Shown here piece after piece: positions 1 through 7,690 of a stretch of 18,695 bases of DNA (within the stretch, counting starts at the first letter, position 1; the number at the start of each line of letters is the position of its first letter). Under the pieces are notes generated by a model. The model was not told where the DNA came from and searched no databases. It saw only the letters and a program-made list of their open reading frames with translations. Source of the stretch: JABFRZ01 sp031413955 (GTDB lineage Bacteria > Planctomycetota > UBA1135 > GCA-002686595); NCBI GenBank assembly GCA_031413955.1, contig JANOGB010000384.1, positions 1 to 18,695 on the forward strand, in the 5' to 3' direction. The position numbers were made by a program, and so were the translations under genes.

Positions 1-41
1 CTCCTCTGTGAGGCTCAGGGAAACACAGCGGAACACGGAGA
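1..41. repeat. Short inverted and heptamer repeats downstream of the lipoprotein gene
   Basis: This is the left edge of the window, just past the stop of the minus-strand lipoprotein gene. The heptamer CTCTGTG (4-10) can pair with CACGGAG (34-40) with one G-T wobble, and CACAG (24-28) is a further partial copy. It could form a weak hairpin at the 3' end of the lipoprotein transcript, but there is no T-tract on either strand. The CTCYGYG heptamer style resembles the element at 7691-7773. The element may continue beyond the window edge, so its nature is uncertain. Confidence 0.25.
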
Positions 42-2015
42 TCAGAACAGGAAGTACCGCACCACCAGGTCACCGGAATCGCCATCGCCATTGAAGTCGA
101 TGCCGGCCTGGGACTCGGAAGAGAGGAAGGCGGCGCCCAGGTCGCGATCGGTGCTGATCACCTGGCTGGGAAGGGAGCTCGACGTGGCCATGGGCACCGG
201 TTCGCAGGCCAGCAGCGGGTTGCGGAAGAGCACCACGTCGTTCCGCTGCCCATCGTTGTTGTAGTCGCGGTTGTCGGCCGCCTCGGAGACGCGGAAGAAG
301 GCGAAGTCACGGGCGATCTCGATGCCGGGATTGCCCGCGTCCACGGCGAAGCCCACGCCGTCGAAGTCGAGCGTGGGCCCCGACTCGAAGTCGGCCCAGA
401 CCGGGAGGGCATCGAGCTTGTCCGTGTCCTTGGCCACCACGGCGCAGTCGAGGTTGGTGTTGAGCGAGCCCACGTCCGGGTTCGTGCCTGGCACCTCCTC
501 CAGGAACACCAGCGCGAGGCGGTCGCCCACGGCCTCCGCCGCCATCCAGCTCGCGCCCGCGAACGGTTCGGAATCGCAGTTCGAGTCGAACACGCCCGTG
601 CCGAAGCGACACGTGCTGGGCGGGTTCCCTCCGCAACAGTCGGCGCTCGAGGCCTGGTGCGAGAAGTGCCAGGGCGCGCTCGCCACGGCCGGATCCAGCC
701 AGGCCACGAGCTCATGCTCGGGCAGCTTGCCGTCGTGATCGAAACTGTCCTCGTCCTCGTCGATCACCGCGATCAGCCGGTTGTCGAGCACGGACAGGCC
801 GCGCGAGCCGCCGGCAATCGAGGTAGCCAGGGCATGCAGCTGATCCGCCTCGCGCGCGGGCGCGATGGGCGTCGTGGTGGCCACCCAGCGCGCGACCTCG
901 TCGCTCGTGTCCGTGTCGCCGGTGCCGGCGTTCAGGTTGCAGTTCGCATCCAGCTCGTCGCTGATCGTGGCCACGAAGCCGTCCAGCACGAGCACGCGCT
1001 CGTGACCGGCCAGGCCCGTGTTGACTGGCAGCACGGCCCCGGCCGCGGTGAAGTCGAGGAAGAAGAGCACTTGATCGAGGACGTCCATGTCGGGCGTGCC
1101 GGCGCAGCTCTCGGGCAGGAGCGGCTGCGAGAACAGGGTCTGGTTGTTGAAGTTGGTCCCGCCCTGGAAAGTCTCGTCCACCAGGAAGGCGACCAGCCAG
1201 CGGCTCGTGCCCAGGACCCGCGCAGCGAGCGGCCCGGAATCGCTCGCGAGGGCGAGCCCGACGTTGCGCAGCGTGGCCAGCGGATCGGTCCCGTCGAGCA
1301 AGGCCAGCACGTGCTCGTCGAGAGCTTCGCCGTCGCCGTTCCGGATCATGCCGTCGTCGGTCTCGTCGATGACGCAGAACAGGAGGCCCTGGTCCTCGCC
1401 GACGAGGTGTGCCTGCACGTTGCCCGCCGTCGCCTCGTTGGGGACGACCAGCGGCATGGTGGGCATGGCCTCCTCGATCCTGCGCAGGTTGGTCTCGTCC
1501 GTCCCCGCGAACGTGGTCGCGGCCGTGTAGTAGAGGCGCCCGCCCACGACGCGCGGCATCTCTCCGGCGAACGCCAGGTCGAGCGTGTCGACGCGCGTGA
1601 CCATGGCGGCCGTCGCCGACCAGTGCAGGAGCACGTCGGCATCCACCACCAGGGGGTCCCAGTCGAAGCCGTCCAGCGCCTCGTCGACCGTCAGGTAGAT
1701 CTGATCGCCCAGGATCACGGCCCCGCGCGCGGCCACCTGGAGGTTCGTCTCCACCAGCGTGCGCAGGTTGACGGCGAAGGCCACCTGGTCGGTCTTGTCG
1801 GGGTCGAGGTTGAAGTTGCTGCCCGTCAGTCCGCTGAAGCCCTCGCTCGCGAAGTACACCATCCAGTCGCCGGCGATCACGATGCTCGCGCTGGGTTCGG
1901 CGGCCTGCGTGGTGGTGCGCAAGCTGAAGCCCGAATCGTCGTCGCTGGATCCGCAGCCGGCCAGGAGGAGGAGGAGCGGGAGCAGGCGGGTCGGGCGGGC
2001 GGTCGAGGCAGTCAT
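42..2015 (-). CDS. Lipoprotein with repeated acidic (DxDxDG-like) loops, possibly propeller-like
   Basis: A 657-residue protein. The frame stays open upstream to 2402, but I chose the ATG at 2013-2015 because it gives a textbook lipoprotein signal: Arg near the N-terminus, a Leu-rich core (residues 11-18) and lipobox LAGC with Cys21, followed by a Ser/Asp linker. The mature part is built of roughly nine or ten related units. Each is a hydrophobic strand with a [SD]E pair, then an Asp/Asn/Gly-rich loop, then D-x-V and another strand. Clear copies lie near residues 49-85, 100-133, 210-240, 272-322, 346-380, 412-441, 498-543, 570-598 and 627-656. The last two loops (NNDGQRND, NGDGDSGD) look like calcium-binding EF-hand, dockerin or thrombospondin-3 type loops. 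I infer a secreted, lipid-anchored, calcium-stabilised beta repeat protein. No catalytic motif is visible and the function is unknown. It diverges from the gene at 2204. Confidence 0.8.
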   Translation of the reverse strand: MTASTARPTRLLPLLLLLAGCGSSDDDSGFSLRTTTQAAEPSASIVIAGDWMVYFASEGFSGLTGSNFNLDPDKTDQVAFAVNLRTLVETNLQVAARGAVILGDQIYLTVDEALDGFDWDPLVVDADVLLHWSATAAMVTRVDTLDLAFAGEMPRVVGGRLYYTAATTFAGTDETNLRRIEEAMPTMPLVVPNEATAGNVQAHLVGEDQGLLFCVIDETDDGMIRNGDGEALDEHVLALLDGTDPLATLRNVGLALASDSGPLAARVLGTSRWLVAFLVDETFQGGTNFNNQTLFSQPLLPESCAGTPDMDVLDQVLFFLDFTAAGAVLPVNTGLAGHERVLVLDGFVATISDELDANCNLNAGTGDTDTSDEVARWVATTTPIAPAREADQLHALATSIAGGSRGLSVLDNRLIAVIDEDEDSFDHDGKLPEHELVAWLDPAVASAPWHFSHQASSADCCGGNPPSTCRFGTGVFDSNCDSEPFAGASWMAAEAVGDRLALVFLEEVPGTNPDVGSLNTNLDCAVVAKDTDKLDALPVWADFESGPTLDFDGVGFAVDAGNPGIEIARDFAFFRVSEAADNRDYNNDGQRNDVVLFRNPLLACEPVPMATSSSLPSQVISTDRDLGAAFLSSESQAGIDFNGDGDSGDLVVRYFLF

Positions 2016-2047
2016 GTAGCGGGTCCAGAGAGTTGGGTGAAAAACGG

Positions 2048-2065
2048 GCGAGCGAGCGAGCGAGC
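2048..2065. repeat. GCGA tetranucleotide tandem repeat
   Basis: Four full GCGA units plus a partial GC lie in the divergent intergenic region, 33 bp upstream of the lipoprotein start codon (TCGC units on the coding strand). It lies downstream of the candidate lipoprotein promoter, so it would be in the 5' leader. Short tetranucleotide tracts can change length by slippage. With so few units, active variation is only a possibility. Confidence 0.6.
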
Positions 2066-2078
2066 AGACGGACGCGCC

Positions 2079-2107
2079 ACGATAGCGCTGTTCGAAGCCC
2101 GTGTCCC
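2079..2107 (-). promoter_or_regulatory. Candidate promoter for the lipoprotein gene
   Basis: Read on the minus strand, GGGACA (complement of 2102-2107) and TATCGT (complement of 2079-2084) are separated by exactly 17 nt. Each matches the sigma-70 consensus (TTGACA, TATAAT) at 4 of 6 positions. Transcription would start about 55-60 nt upstream of the ATG at 2015, placing the GCGA repeat in the leader. Weak consensus matches in GC-rich DNA are common, so this is tentative. Confidence 0.3.
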
Positions 2108-2186
2108 GGCCAGTCTGCTTCCGCGTCCGCCAGGCGCCCGAGCGCTCGCTTGCGCACGCATGCGGGGAGCGAAAGCGCTCACCGGC

Positions 2187-2200
2187 GCTCGTTTTCGAGC
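2187..2200 (+). promoter_or_regulatory. Hairpin next to the start codon of the repeat-protein gene
   Basis: A perfect 5-bp inverted repeat, GCTCG-TTTT-CGAGC, ends 3 nt before the ATG at 2204. It occupies the place where a Shine-Dalgarno sequence would normally lie, and no purine-rich ribosome-binding site is visible there. It could restrain initiation or simply mark a non-Shine-Dalgarno start. The inverted repeat itself is certain; a regulatory role is inference. Confidence 0.35.
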
Positions 2201-2203
2201 ACA

Positions 2204-4753
2204 ATGTCCCGCGTGGGATCGTTGCCGAAAGCGCTGGCGGCGCAGCGTCTGTTGCTGGCCGGGCTGGTCGCCCTCGCGGCGCTGAGCGCGCTCCTCCTGT
2301 GGTTGCTGCGCGCCAGCGCGGAGCGCGGACGAAGCGGCCGCTCCGCCCCCGGCGGTGCGGTGGAGCGGAGCGCGTCGACGAGCGCGCCGACCTCCTCGCC
2401 AACGGTGGAACGCGCCGCCACCCCTGGAGCGGAACGCCAGGAGGAACGCAGCGCGCTTCCCACCACGCCCCAGCCTTCCGCCGAGCTCCTGGAAGAGACC
2501 TTCGAGCCGGGCACGATCCGCGGGCGCGTGCTGTGCGCGGGCGTGCCCGTGCCGGAAGTCGAGCTGCGGCTCTTCGACGGCACGCTCGAGCGCCGCGAGC
2601 GCAAGACGCCGCTGGCCACGACCAAGAGCGACGCGCACGGCCGCTTTCGCATGCGCGGTCTCGAGCCCCACGCGCGGCACGCGCTGCACGCGCAACACCC
2701 CGATTATCTGCCGGCGGAAGAGAACTACTTCCCGGGCCACGACCAGGAGTTCGAGCTCGAGCACGCGGCCAGCGTGAGCGGCACGGTGCGCTCTTCTCTC
2801 ACCCAGGAGCCCATCTCCGGGGTCGAAGTCGCGCTCGAGCGTTGGTGCTTCGAGCCCCCCGGCATGCGCGAGCGCGTGAGCGCGACGAGCGATGCCGAGG
2901 GACGCTGGCAGCTTCCCTGGGCCGAGCCCGGCATCGAGACCTTCGAGGTCCTGCGCCCGGGGTTCCTGCCCGAGTGGCGCGAGTTCCAGGTCGCGCCCGA
3001 GGGCGGCGCGGGCTTCGCGATCCTGCTGGGCGAGGAGCGCGCGCAGGAGCTCGAGCTGTTCGCGCTCGAGGACGGCGCGCTGCTCGCCGACCAGGAGCTC
3101 GAGTACGACGGGCGGCCCGTGCGCACGGATGCCCGCGGACGCCTGCGCCTGGCGCTGGCGGGCGCAGGTGCCGATCCGACCGTGCGCGTCTCCCTGGCGC
3201 TCGCGGGCGGTTGCCTGACCCAGGGGCGCGTGGAAAGCGAGACGCTGCGTGCCGCGGGCGGCGTGCTGCGCGTGCCGCTCGCGCGCGGCGGAACGGTGCG
3301 CGGACGCGTGCTGGACGCCGACGGCCAGCCGGTCAGTGGGGCCGAGCTGCGGCTCTCGGGCGGTGGACGCGCGCCAGCAGGCCTCGTCCTGCCGCCGGGC
3401 TTCTCGCTGAACGCGCCGCGCCAGCCGGCGCGCTCGGGCGCCGACGGCAGCTTCGAGCTCGGCGGACTGCCGCCGCGCGAGGGGCCGGTCGAGCTGCGCG
3501 CGCAGCATCGCGACCATCCGCCGGGCCGCTCGGAGAAGTTCGGCTTCGCGCGCCTGGGCGAGACGATCGAGCTCGAACTGCGCCTCGAGCGCGGCGCAAC
3601 GATCTCGGGCAGCGTGCAACTCGACGGCGAGCTCGCGGCCCTGCGCGTGTACTGGAACGGCGAACGCGCCAGCGGCTGGACGCGTGCCAACGACCGCGGT
3701 GCTTACCGCATCGCCGGCGTCCCGAGCGGCGAGGTGCGCCTGGGCGCGCGCCTCGAGGACGAGGACGAAGACATCGAGCGCCCGGAGGACCTGCTGCTCT
3801 TCGTCGAAGAAGGCGCCAGCCTCACGGCCGACCTCGCACTCGTGTCGCGGGTCGCGAGCATCCGCGGGCGCGTGGTCGACACGCGCGGCGAGGCCGTGGC
3901 CGAGGCCGAGGTGATGGCGTTCGTACGCGACAGCGAGGAGGACTGGGAAGCGCCCTACGCCGAGAGCCAGCGGGACGGCAGCTTCGTGCTGGCCGTGCCA
4001 GACACCGCGGGCCTCCTCTTCGACGTCCTGGCCGTGCGCGGTCCGCAGAGGACGCGGGTCGACGCCGTGCTCGCCGGCGCACGCGATCTCGAGCTCGTGA
4101 TGCCCGCGCTGGCGTCCGTCTCCTTGCGCGTGGTGGATGCCTTGCGGCATGAGCCCGTGCTCGGCTTCCAGCTCTACTGGCGCGAGGACGAGGAAGGCTC
4201 GTTCGAGCGCCTGGAGCTCGGCGGCCGGAGTCTCTTCCCTGGACCGGACGGCACCTTCCAGGCCGAGCTCCCCGCCGGCCGCCTGGATCTCCTGGTGAGC
4301 GCGCGGACCCTGGGCTACGTGCCTGCGCGAGAAGAGGGCGTCCACCTCATCGGCGGGCCGCCCGCCACGCTCGAGTTCGAGCTCGAGCGCGGCGTGGAGC
4401 TCGAGCTCGAATTCGGGCTCGCGCCCGAGGCCCCGCCCGAGGCCAGCGCGGCGCTGCAGCAACTGAGACGCGGAAAGACCTCGATCGCGAGCGAAGAACA
4501 GTGGGCCGAGCGCGAGCGCGGCGGCGACTACTTCCGGCAGGAGGTGCGCAACGCCCAGGCCCTGCGCCCCGACGCGAACGGCGTGGCGCGCCTGGAAGCC
4601 CTGCCCAGCGGCCGCTACCGCTTCTTCAACGGCCCCAAGGGCTTCGTCTTCCGGCCGCAGGAGTTCGAGCTCCCGCCCGTGGCGCAGCACCGCGTCGAGG
4701 TGACCCTCGAGCCCGAGAAGAAAAAAAAGAAGTCCGGAGAGGGCGGAGGCTGA
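2204..4753 (+). CDS. Membrane-anchored multi-domain protein with carboxypeptidase-regulatory-like repeats
   Basis: An 849-residue protein. The frame is open from 2033, but the ATG at 2204 puts a transmembrane or uncleaved signal-anchor helix (about residues 13-36, Leu/Ala-rich, basic flanks) at the N-terminus. After a low-complexity Ser/Thr/Arg linker, the protein consists of repeated Ig-like modules typical of the CarboxypepD_reg family. Characteristic openings such as G-T-[IV]-R-G-R-V and A-S-[IV]-x-G/L-x-V begin near residues 103, 189, 363, 465, 551 and 637. The opening is often followed by P-V-x-x-[AV]-E-[LV] and, later, an A-x-G-x-[FW] turn. No enzyme domain is visible. I infer an extracytoplasmic adhesive or structural protein; such modules occur in many unrelated surface proteins. 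The tail is lysine-rich (about six Lys) and encoded by an A8 tract. It precedes nuoA by 106 bp but has no evident functional link to complex I. Confidence 0.8.
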   Translation: MSRVGSLPKALAAQRLLLAGLVALAALSALLLWLLRASAERGRSGRSAPGGAVERSASTSAPTSSPTVERAATPGAERQEERSALPTTPQPSAELLEETFEPGTIRGRVLCAGVPVPEVELRLFDGTLERRERKTPLATTKSDAHGRFRMRGLEPHARHALHAQHPDYLPAEENYFPGHDQEFELEHAASVSGTVRSSLTQEPISGVEVALERWCFEPPGMRERVSATSDAEGRWQLPWAEPGIETFEVLRPGFLPEWREFQVAPEGGAGFAILLGEERAQELELFALEDGALLADQELEYDGRPVRTDARGRLRLALAGAGADPTVRVSLALAGGCLTQGRVESETLRAAGGVLRVPLARGGTVRGRVLDADGQPVSGAELRLSGGGRAPAGLVLPPGFSLNAPRQPARSGADGSFELGGLPPREGPVELRAQHRDHPPGRSEKFGFARLGETIELELRLERGATISGSVQLDGELAALRVYWNGERASGWTRANDRGAYRIAGVPSGEVRLGARLEDEDEDIERPEDLLLFVEEGASLTADLALVSRVASIRGRVVDTRGEAVAEAEVMAFVRDSEEDWEAPYAESQRDGSFVLAVPDTAGLLFDVLAVRGPQRTRVDAVLAGARDLELVMPALASVSLRVVDALRHEPVLGFQLYWREDEEGSFERLELGGRSLFPGPDGTFQAELPAGRLDLLVSARTLGYVPAREEGVHLIGGPPATLEFELERGVELELEFGLAPEAPPEASAALQQLRRGKTSIASEEQWAERERGGDYFRQEVRNAQALRPDANGVARLEALPSGRYRFFNGPKGFVFRPQEFELPPVAQHRVEVTLEPEKKKKKSGEGGG
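4723..4729 (+). promoter_or_regulatory. Candidate -1 slippery heptamer A AAA AAG
   Basis: The lysine tail of the preceding gene is encoded as AAG AAA AAA AAG AAG. The heptamer A AAA AAG lies exactly in the X XXY YYZ phase used for -1 ribosomal frameshifting, as in E. coli dnaX. A -1 shift would bypass the stop at 4751-4753. Reading would continue to a stop at 4894-4896, inside nuoA, adding an Arg-rich tail of about 55 residues. A purine-rich stretch (GAGGTGA, 4697-4703) lies about 20 nt upstream, further than in dnaX, and no stem starts immediately downstream. It may simply be a Lys-codon run. Confidence 0.3.
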
Positions 4754-4761
4754 GGAGAGAC

Positions 4762-4790
4762 TTCAAGACGGGGCAGAGCGCCGCTACACT
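4762..4790 (+). promoter_or_regulatory. Candidate promoter for the nuo operon
   Basis: TTCAAG (4762-4767) and TACACT (4785-4790) are separated by 17 nt. The -10-like hexamer matches TATAAT at 4 of 6 positions, but the -35-like hexamer matches only weakly. The position is right: after the stop of the upstream gene and about 70 bp before nuoA. No other better candidate is visible in 4754-4859. Readthrough from the upstream gene or an internal promoter further upstream cannot be excluded. Confidence 0.3.
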
Positions 4791-4804
4791 CGCGCTCGTG
4801 TGTA

Positions 4805-4844
4805 GACCTCGGCCGCTGAAGTCCGAGGTTCGGCCCCCGGGCCG
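4805..4844 (+). promoter_or_regulatory. Inverted repeats in the nuoA leader
   Basis: ACCTCGG (4806-4812) pairs perfectly with CCGAGGT (4823-4829) around a 10-nt loop, with a further G-T pair outside. It is followed directly by a second GC palindrome, CGGCCC/GGGCCG (4831-4836 and 4839-4844). Neither is followed by a T-run, so a classical intrinsic terminator for the upstream gene is unlikely. The repeats may be leader structure for the nuo mRNA. Confidence 0.4.
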
Positions 4845-4859
4845 GCGCTCTTCCTCGCC

Positions 4860-5221
4860 ATGCTGGTCGACTACGCCCCCATCCTCGTGCTGCTGATCGC
4901 GGTCGCGCTGTTCGCGGCGGGGAACGTCGTCTTGTCGGAGCTGCTCGGCAGCCGCCGCGCGGCCATCGGCAAGGCCGATAGCTACGAGTGCGGCATGGGC
5001 TCCACGGGCAACGCGCGCATCCGGCTCTCGATCCACTTCTATCTGGTGGCGGTGCTCTTCATCCTGTTCGACGTCGAGTCGCTGCTGCTCATCCCCTGGG
5101 CCGTGGCGGCGCGCGAGCTCGCCGCGGGCGGAGTCGGGGGCGTCGTGTTCCTGGAGGTGCTGGCCTTCGTCGCCGTGCTGGCGGTGGGGCTCGCCTTCGT
5201 GTGGAAGAAGGGCGGGCTCGA

Positions 5222-5234
<13 letters not shown>
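4860..5234 (+). CDS. nuoA: NADH-quinone oxidoreductase subunit A
   Basis: A small membrane subunit of complex I (124 residues, normal for the family) with three transmembrane helices. It sits at the junction of the peripheral and membrane arms near the quinone-chamber entrance. Family marks are Y-E-C-G (Glu43, Cys44) in the loop after helix 1 and F-D-V-E (Asp71, Glu73) in helix 2. The ATG at 4860 is the only possible start: an in-frame TAG lies at 4803-4805 and no other start codon lies between. No Shine-Dalgarno is visible; the bases before the ATG are pyrimidine-rich. It is the first gene of the operon, and its 3' end overlaps nuoB by 13 nt. Confidence 0.97.
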
Positions 5235-5872
<638 letters not shown>

Positions 5873-5887
5873 CAGGCCGGAATTCCG

Positions 5888-6409
5888 ATGGCGGACACAG
5901 CCACGATCGAGCGGGCGCGCGCGGCCCTGGCGGGCATCGAGCACCAATGGCTGACGCCGCGCGACGGCATGCCGGCGCTGGCGCTGCTCCTGCCGCACCT
6001 GAAGGACGCCCTGCGCGCGCTGCAGTCGCGCGCGGGCTTCGAGACGGCGACCTTCGTGACCGCTGTCGATCGCTTCGGGAAGACGCCGCGCTTCGAGCTC
6101 GTGCACCAGCTGCTCTCGCTGGCGCACAACGATCGCGTGCGCCTGCACACCGCCGTGGGCGAGAACGAGAGCGCGCCGACCTGCACCGACCTGTGGCCCG
6201 GCGCGGCCTACATGGAGCGCGAGTGCTTCGACATGTTCGGGATCCGCTTCACCGGCCACGCGGGCCTCAAGCGTCTGCTCATGCCCGAGGAGTACGGCCA
6301 CCATCCGCTGCGCAAGGACTTCCCGCACCAGGGCATCGAGCCGGACCGCTTGTATCGCGAGTGGGATCGCGAGCGCCGCAAGGACTGGCATCCGGAGGCA
6401 GCGCGGTGA
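5888..6409 (+). CDS. nuoC: NADH-quinone oxidoreductase subunit C (30 kDa subunit)
   Basis: A peripheral-arm scaffold subunit of 173 residues with no cofactor, packing against NuoD and NuoI. The family signature spans residues 110-131: E-R-E-C-F-D-M-F-G-I-x-F-x-G-H-x-x-L-x-R-L-L, followed by G-H-H-P-L-R-K-D-F-P. The usual Pro after G-H is Ala here, a mild variation. It is a separate gene, not fused to nuoD as in E. coli. The ATG at 5888 follows nuoB by 15 bp. The stop overlaps the GTG start of nuoD (GTGA), indicating translational coupling. Confidence 0.96.
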   Translation: MADTATIERARAALAGIEHQWLTPRDGMPALALLLPHLKDALRALQSRAGFETATFVTAVDRFGKTPRFELVHQLLSLAHNDRVRLHTAVGENESAPTCTDLWPGAAYMERECFDMFGIRFTGHAGLKRLLMPEEYGHHPLRKDFPHQGIEPDRLYREWDRERRKDWHPEAAR

Positions 6410-7683
6410 GCGGCACGCGGACGTTCGAGTACGTGCGCGGCGCAGCGCTCGAACAGGAAAAACCGGAAGCGTCACCGTCGCGCGTTCCGCGCGATGGTGA
6501 CGATCCCCTCCACGGCGAGCTGATGCAGCTCAACATGGGTCCGCAGCACCCGGCCACGCACGGCGTGCTGCGCCTCAAGCTCGAGCTCGACGGCGAGACC
6601 ATGCGCTCGGTCGAGCCCGAAGTCGGCTACCTGCACCGCGGCAAGGAGAAGACCTGCGAGTCCCTCGGCTGGGCCAAGTTCTTCCCGCACACCGACCGGC
6701 TCGACTACGTGCAGCCGCTGATGAACAACGTCGGCTACGCGCTGGCCCTCGAGAAGCTGGCGAATCTCGCGGTGCCGGAGCGCGGGCAGGTCATCCGCGT
6801 GCTCTTGATGGAGCTCTCGCGCATCGCCGCGCACCTGATCTACCTGGGCACGACGGCCATCGACCTCGGCGCGGTGACGATGTTCTTCAACACGTTCAAG
6901 GAGCGCGAGAACATCTACACGATCCTGGACGCCTACACCGGCCACCGCATGAACAACACCTACGTGCGCATCGGCGGGGTGTTCGCCGACGTGGACGAGG
7001 GCGTGGAGTCGCTGGTGCGCGAGTTCCTGGCGCGCATGCCGGCCGAGATCGCGGGCTGGGAGAAGCTGCTCTCCGGCAACCGCATCTGGTACGACCGCAA
7101 CCGCAACGTGGGCGTGCTGTCGAAGGAGCAGGCGCTGGCCTGGTCGCTCACGGGCCCGAACCTGCGCGCCGCGGGCGTCGAGTTCGACCTGCGCAAGCGC
7201 CAACCGTACTCGGGCTACGAGCAGTACGAGTTCGAGGTCCCGATCGGCACCGTGGGCGACTGCTACGACCGCTACCTCGTGCGCATGGAGGAGATGCGCC
7301 AGTCGGTGCGCATCGCCGAGCAAGCCCTCGACCGGCTGGCGCAGAGCCACGGCGCCGAGTTCCTGGCCGAGGACCGGCGCTACGTGCTGCCGCCCAAGGA
7401 CCGCGTGCACAGCTCGATGGAGGAGCTGATCTTCCAGTTCAAGATCGTGACCGACCTGTGCCTGCCGCAGGGCGAGGCCTACCACGCGATCGAGTCCAGC
7501 AAGGGCGAGCTGGGGTTCTATGTGGTGTCGGACGGCACCAGGGCGCCGGTGCGCTGCCACATCCGCGCCCCGGGGCTGATGAACGTGCAGGCCATCCCGC
7601 TGCTCTCCGAGGGACGCCTGCTGTCCGACATGGTGGCGCTGATCGGCAGCCTCGATTTCGTCATGGGCGAGGTGGATCGATGA
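6406..7683 (+). CDS. nuoD: NADH-quinone oxidoreductase subunit D (49 kDa subunit)
   Basis: A 425-residue subunit descended from the large subunit of [NiFe] hydrogenase; with NuoB it forms the quinone-binding site. Visible motifs are N-M-G-P-Q-H-P-A-T-H-G (43-53), G-Y-L-H-R-G-K-E-K (74-82) and the C-terminal G-S-L-D-F-V-M-G-E-V-D-R. His52 and Tyr101 match the conserved quinone-site His and Tyr, with the same 49-residue spacing as in bovine His59/Tyr108. The GTG at 6406 overlaps the nuoC stop and has GGAGG (6394-6398) seven nt upstream, which decides the start. The first 35 or so residues, before the conserved N-M-G-P motif, form a charged extension. Downstream is the only sizeable gap inside the operon. 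Confidence 0.97.
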   Translation: MSGTRTFEYVRGAALEQEKPEASPSRVPRDGDDPLHGELMQLNMGPQHPATHGVLRLKLELDGETMRSVEPEVGYLHRGKEKTCESLGWAKFFPHTDRLDYVQPLMNNVGYALALEKLANLAVPERGQVIRVLLMELSRIAAHLIYLGTTAIDLGAVTMFFNTFKERENIYTILDAYTGHRMNNTYVRIGGVFADVDEGVESLVREFLARMPAEIAGWEKLLSGNRIWYDRNRNVGVLSKEQALAWSLTGPNLRAAGVEFDLRKRQPYSGYEQYEFEVPIGTVGDCYDRYLVRMEEMRQSVRIAEQALDRLAQSHGAEFLAEDRRYVLPPKDRVHSSMEELIFQFKIVTDLCLPQGEAYHAIESSKGELGFYVVSDGTRAPVRCHIRAPGLMNVQAIPLLSEGRLLSDMVALIGSLDFVMGEVDR

Positions 7684-7690
7684 GCGGGTT

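Noticed and set aside
2033..2203. Extension of the repeat protein upstream of 2204
   Set aside because: It would place a basic, low-complexity segment before the membrane anchor and overlap the lipoprotein leader, including the GCGA tract.
2016..2402. N-terminal extension of the lipoprotein up to the first in-frame start
   Set aside because: It would bury the lipoprotein signal 130 residues inside and overlap the divergent gene. The extension is Arg/Ser/Pro-rich and non-conserved-looking.
2012..4690. An 892-codon open frame on the minus strand opposite the repeat-protein gene
   Set aside because: It is antisense to a gene with a membrane anchor and clear repeat modules. Its translation is His/Arg/Ala/Gln/Leu-rich with no recognisable domain, as expected for the complement of GC-rich codons.
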